From an uncultured Prevotella sp. (lineage in GTDB: Bacteria; Bacteroidota; Bacteroidia; Bacteroidales; Bacteroidaceae), in NCBI GenBank assembly GCA_900554835.1, contig USJD01000190.1, positions 1-6,479 on the forward strand: 6,479 bases of DNA. The letters are read 5' to 3'. Under the pieces are notes generated by a model that was not told the origin of the DNA, did no database searches, and saw only the letters and a program-made list of their open reading frames with translations. Each line of letters opens with the position of its first letter. Position 1 is the first letter of the stretch. A program made the translations under genes and the position numbers. Shown in pieces: positions 4,601 to 6,479 of the stretch.

Positions 4601-5533
4601 GTGGCTGTAAATGAAAATAAATGGGGCTTGCTCTATTGTCCTCGAGGAGGATGGAGGAGCAGTGCGCGCTGGACTAAGATTGAGAAAGTTTTGCGCCAAC
4701 TTCATGTGGACTATGATTTCGTGCAAAGCGAGAATCAGAAAAGTGTAGAGCGTCTGGTTAAGATGTTTATCAACAATGGCTATAAGACAATCGTTATTGT
4801 GGGTGGAGATTCTGCATTGAATGATGCAGTAAACTGCCTGATGCAGGTAGATGCTTCCGTAAGAAACCAGATTGCGCTGGGTATTATTCCTAATGGACTG
4901 ATGAATGACTTTGCGCATTTCTGGGGATTTGATGATAGTGATTACGAACAGACTATCAAATGGCTCCAGCAACGACGTGTGCGCAAGATTGATTTGGGCT
5001 GCATCCGTTACCAGAACAAGAAGGGGGAAAACTGTCACCGCTATTTCCTCAATTGCGTGAATGTCGGTCTGATAGCTGCTATCATGAATCTGCGTCGCAA
5101 GACTCATCATGTATTCGGTTCCCGCACCCTGTCGTTCCTCTTCTCATTCGTGCTGATGATTTTCCAGCGATTAGACTACAAGATGCATATCCGCATCAAT
5201 TCAGATGTCATCAAGCGTAGGGTGATGACCATGTGTGTAGGAAATGCATCGGGATATGGACAGACTCCTAATGCGGTGCCTTATAATGGTCTGCTGGATG
5301 TCTCTGTAGTTCATCATCCAGGTATGACCCAGCTCTTTGAAGGCTTTTATCTTTTCGTCAAAGGTAAATTCCTGAATCATAAAAGTGTGCATCCATATCG
5401 TACGAGAGAAGTGGTGGTAGAAGATTCTTCTCATGCGATGATTGGTGTAGATGGACGGTTGATGAAGACGCCAGTTGGGCCTTACCGCATCACGGTTGAG
5501 CAGGAAGTAATCAACTTCCTGATACCGCAGTAG
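4601..5533 (+). CDS. diacylglycerol kinase family (YegS/DgkB-like) lipid kinase, altered active-site motif
   Basis: A 310-residue protein of the DAGK catalytic-domain family, which phosphorylates diacylglycerol or related lipids with ATP at the inner face of the membrane. Strand 1 KWGLLYCPRGG (7-17) sits where family members have N-P-x-(S/A)-G. The nucleotide motif GGDG(T/A)LN(D/E) reads GGDSALND (68-75), and GIIPxGTGND reads GIIPNGLMND (94-103): two glycines of the phosphate-binding loops are replaced. The C-terminal half keeps GNASGYGQTPNAVPYNGLLDVSVV (214-237) and the GVDGRL acidic patch (282-287). The hydrophobic helix LSFLFSFVLMIF (177-188) could help membrane contact. Start is GTG. It may be co-transcribed with miaA across a 115-base, very AT-rich spacer in which I see no gene, terminator or convincing promoter. 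Substrate and activity are uncertain. Confidence 0.87.
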   Translation: MAVNENKWGLLYCPRGGWRSSARWTKIEKVLRQLHVDYDFVQSENQKSVERLVKMFINNGYKTIVIVGGDSALNDAVNCLMQVDASVRNQIALGIIPNGLMNDFAHFWGFDDSDYEQTIKWLQQRRVRKIDLGCIRYQNKKGENCHRYFLNCVNVGLIAAIMNLRRKTHHVFGSRTLSFLFSFVLMIFQRLDYKMHIRINSDVIKRRVMTMCVGNASGYGQTPNAVPYNGLLDVSVVHHPGMTQLFEGFYLFVKGKFLNHKSVHPYRTREVVVEDSSHAMIGVDGRLMKTPVGPYRITVEQEVINFLIPQ

Positions 5534-5547
5534 TCAGATTGATCTTA

Positions 5548-5581
5548 TTTCAAGAATAATAAGGTTTTAAGAATAATAAGG
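5548..5581 (+). repeat. 17-bp tandem duplication before the lipid-kinase terminator
   Basis: TTTCAAGAATAATAAGG (5548-5564) and TTTTAAGAATAATAAGG (5565-5581) are adjacent and identical at 16 of 17 positions. The end of the second copy (AAGG) supplies the base of the following terminator stem; the first copy has no such partner. Confidence 0.9.
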
Positions 5582-5615
5582 TGTATCGGAATACAAGTTC
5601 CGTTGCACCTTTTTT
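5578..5615 (+). terminator. intrinsic terminator of the lipid-kinase gene
   Basis: AAGGTG (5578-5583) pairs with CACCTT (5606-5611) and CGGAA (5587-5591) with TTCCG (5598-5602), separated by a three-by-three internal loop that can partly pair; the loop is TACAAG. Six T follow (5610-5615). The strand beyond, to 5754, holds no gene; the only other structure I see there is a small hairpin TACACA (5642-5647)/TGTGTA (5654-5659). Confidence 0.9.
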
Positions 5616-5754
5616 CGATTGTGCGATTGTTGTAAAGAGACTACACAAAACTGTGTGTATTCATCAAAGTGACTTAAAATCGGGGAATATTTGCCCTTTA
5701 AAAGCTTATAAAACATTAAATATAGCGATTTTCTTAAATTCTTTGCCAAAAAAC

Positions 5755-5785
5755 TTTGTCGTTTCGCTTTTTTTCCTTACCTTTG
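5755..5785 (+). promoter_or_regulatory. promoter of the glycogen debranching gene
   Basis: TTTG (5755-5758), 19 bases, then TACCTTTG (5778-5785): an exact Bacteroidetes TTTG/TAnnTTTG promoter with the same spacing as that of miaA. Transcription should start near 5788-5791, leaving a leader of about 42-45 bases. Confidence 0.85.
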
Positions 5786-5807
5786 GATGCAATAAAGTCA
5801 ACAAAAA

Positions 5808-5826
5808 ATATTAAAAACCTTAATAT
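5808..5826 (+). promoter_or_regulatory. AT-only hairpin just before the debranching-enzyme start
   Basis: ATATTAA (5808-5814) and TTAATAT (5820-5826) pair exactly over seven bases around the loop AAACC, ending six bases before ATG 5833. It sits where the ribosome binds. All pairs are A-U, so stability is low. Confidence 0.4.
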
Positions 5827-5832
5827 AGATCT

Positions 5833-6479
5833 ATGAGTTATCTAAAATTCGAAAAGGCCCTGATGACCAACCTACAGGAGTCATTGCCGAAGGAGTTGCT
5901 TAGAACCAACCGCTCGGGTGCTTATTCGTGCTCTACGATTGTTGACTGTAATACTCGAAAGTATCACGGCTTGCTGGTTGTCCCTGTTCCAGAACTGGAT
6001 GGCGACAATCATGTATTGCTGAGTTCTCTCGATCCTACAGTCATTCAGCATGGCGCTGAATTCAATCTCGGATTGCACAAGTACCAAGGCAACAACTTTA
6101 GCCCGATGGGCCATAAATACATTCGTGAGTTTGATTGCGATAAGGTGCCAACAACGCTTTACCGTGTAGGTGGTGTCATCTTAAAGAAAGAGGTCGTTTT
6201 TCAGCATTATGAAGATCGCATTTTGATCAGATACACCATGGTGGATTGTCATTCTGCTACCACCTTGCGTTTCCGTCCATTCTTGGCATTCAGAAGCGTG
6301 CGTCAGTTTACCCATGAGAATGGAACAGCATCCCGTGAGTATTCTGCAGTGGATAATGGTATCAAGACTTGTATGTATGCAGGTTATCCAGACCTTTATA
6401 TGCAGTTCTCCAAGAAGAATGAGTTTGTTTTTGCCCCAGACTGGTATCGTGGTGTGGAGTATCCCAAGGAGCAGGAGCG
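5833..6479 (+). CDS. glycogen debranching enzyme (archaeal/bacterial type), N-terminal part, cut by the window edge
   Basis: The open frame from ATG 5833 runs off the window after 215 full codons. It matches the N-terminal domain (GDE_N) of archaeal/bacterial-type debranching enzymes, which remove alpha-1,6-linked glucose branch stubs from glycogen (amylo-alpha-1,6-glucosidase, GH133). The key signature is LRTNRSGAYSCSTIVDCNTR (23-42) followed by KYHGLLVVP (43-51), corresponding to the family's TNGLGGYASGT...NTRRYHGLL; VLLSSLDPTV (61-70) and the beta-rich KEVVFQHYEDRILIRYTM (119-136) continue the domain. The Gly-Gly of the motif reads Ser-Gly here. The catalytic GH domain lies downstream, so activity cannot be judged from this window. 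ATG 5833 has no Shine-Dalgarno site but sits about 45 bases after a canonical promoter. In related genomes, glycogen synthase-type genes often follow; that is expectation, not seen. Confidence 0.9.
   Translation, partial: MSYLKFEKALMTNLQESLPKELLRTNRSGAYSCSTIVDCNTRKYHGLLVVPVPELDGDNHVLLSSLDPTVIQHGAEFNLGLHKYQGNNFSPMGHKYIREFDCDKVPTTLYRVGGVILKKEVVFQHYEDRILIRYTMVDCHSATTLRFRPFLAFRSVRQFTHENGTASREYSAVDNGIKTCMYAGYPDLYMQFSKKNEFVFAPDWYRGVEYPKEQE

Noticed and set aside
4565..5110. Long minus-strand open frame (181 codons) opposite the lipid kinase
   Set aside because: It is antisense to a clear DAGK-family gene. The protein resembles nothing known and the frame is a by-product of the coding strand's codon use. 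The same holds for the antisense frames at 3901-4431, 2278-2712, 2932-3339 and 879-1316.
5581..5814. Plus-strand open frame of 77 codons between the lipid kinase and the debranching gene
   Set aside because: It covers the terminator and the promoter of the neighbouring genes, has low-complexity composition and no recognisable domain.
1..6479. Mobile elements, CRISPR arrays, tRNA or rRNA genes, defence or biosynthetic clusters
   Set aside because: No transposase or integrase coding, regularly spaced repeats, cloverleaf-like segments or multi-gene accessory modules were seen. The repeats present are two-copy and local.

Overview
The window looks like an ordinary chromosomal housekeeping stretch from a Bacteroidales bacterium, most likely Prevotella/Segatella. 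Three things point there. The proteins read like Bacteroidales orthologues. Two intergenic regions carry full Bacteroidetes-type promoters (TTTG, 19 bases, TAnnTTTG). Nearly all genes lack a Shine-Dalgarno site and have A-rich leaders. The genus is inferred from remembered sequence resemblance, not from a search.

Layout: (1) 1-697, plus strand: the 3' part of rmlC (dTDP-rhamnose synthesis), overlapped by ATGA with a small unknown gene. (2) 698-896: an intergenic region with several inverted repeats and a 16-bp tandem duplication running up to the next start codon. (3) 897-1295: a cytoplasmic FKBP-type prolyl isomerase, convergent with mscL (minus strand, 1429-1860); one long symmetrical hairpin between them can terminate both. 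(4) 1861-2286: a 426-base divergent region with a symmetric TAACTTTG promoter element and a repeat-bearing gapA leader. (5) 2287-3315: gapA, with strong codon bias and a classical terminator. (6) 3511-4485: miaA, whose promoter lies so close to its ATG that the mRNA should be leaderless or nearly so. (7) 4601-5533: a diacylglycerol/lipid-kinase-family gene with a GTG start, the only clear Shine-Dalgarno site here, and altered glycine motifs; a strong terminator follows. (8) 5833-6479: the 5' part of an archaeal/bacterial-type glycogen debranching enzyme, with its own canonical promoter.

The genes do not form one pathway. They cover cell-surface sugar supply, protein folding, osmotic protection, glycolysis, tRNA modification, lipid phosphorylation and glycogen breakdown. 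Terminators and internal promoters split them into mostly single-gene units; miaA and the lipid kinase may be co-transcribed, since no terminator is seen between them.

I see no mobile element, CRISPR array, tRNA, rRNA or defence system, and no convincing undescribed multi-gene system. The points most worth a second look are the predicted leaderless miaA transcript, the unusual nucleotide-binding motif of the lipid kinase, and structured or repeated elements in the intergenic regions.
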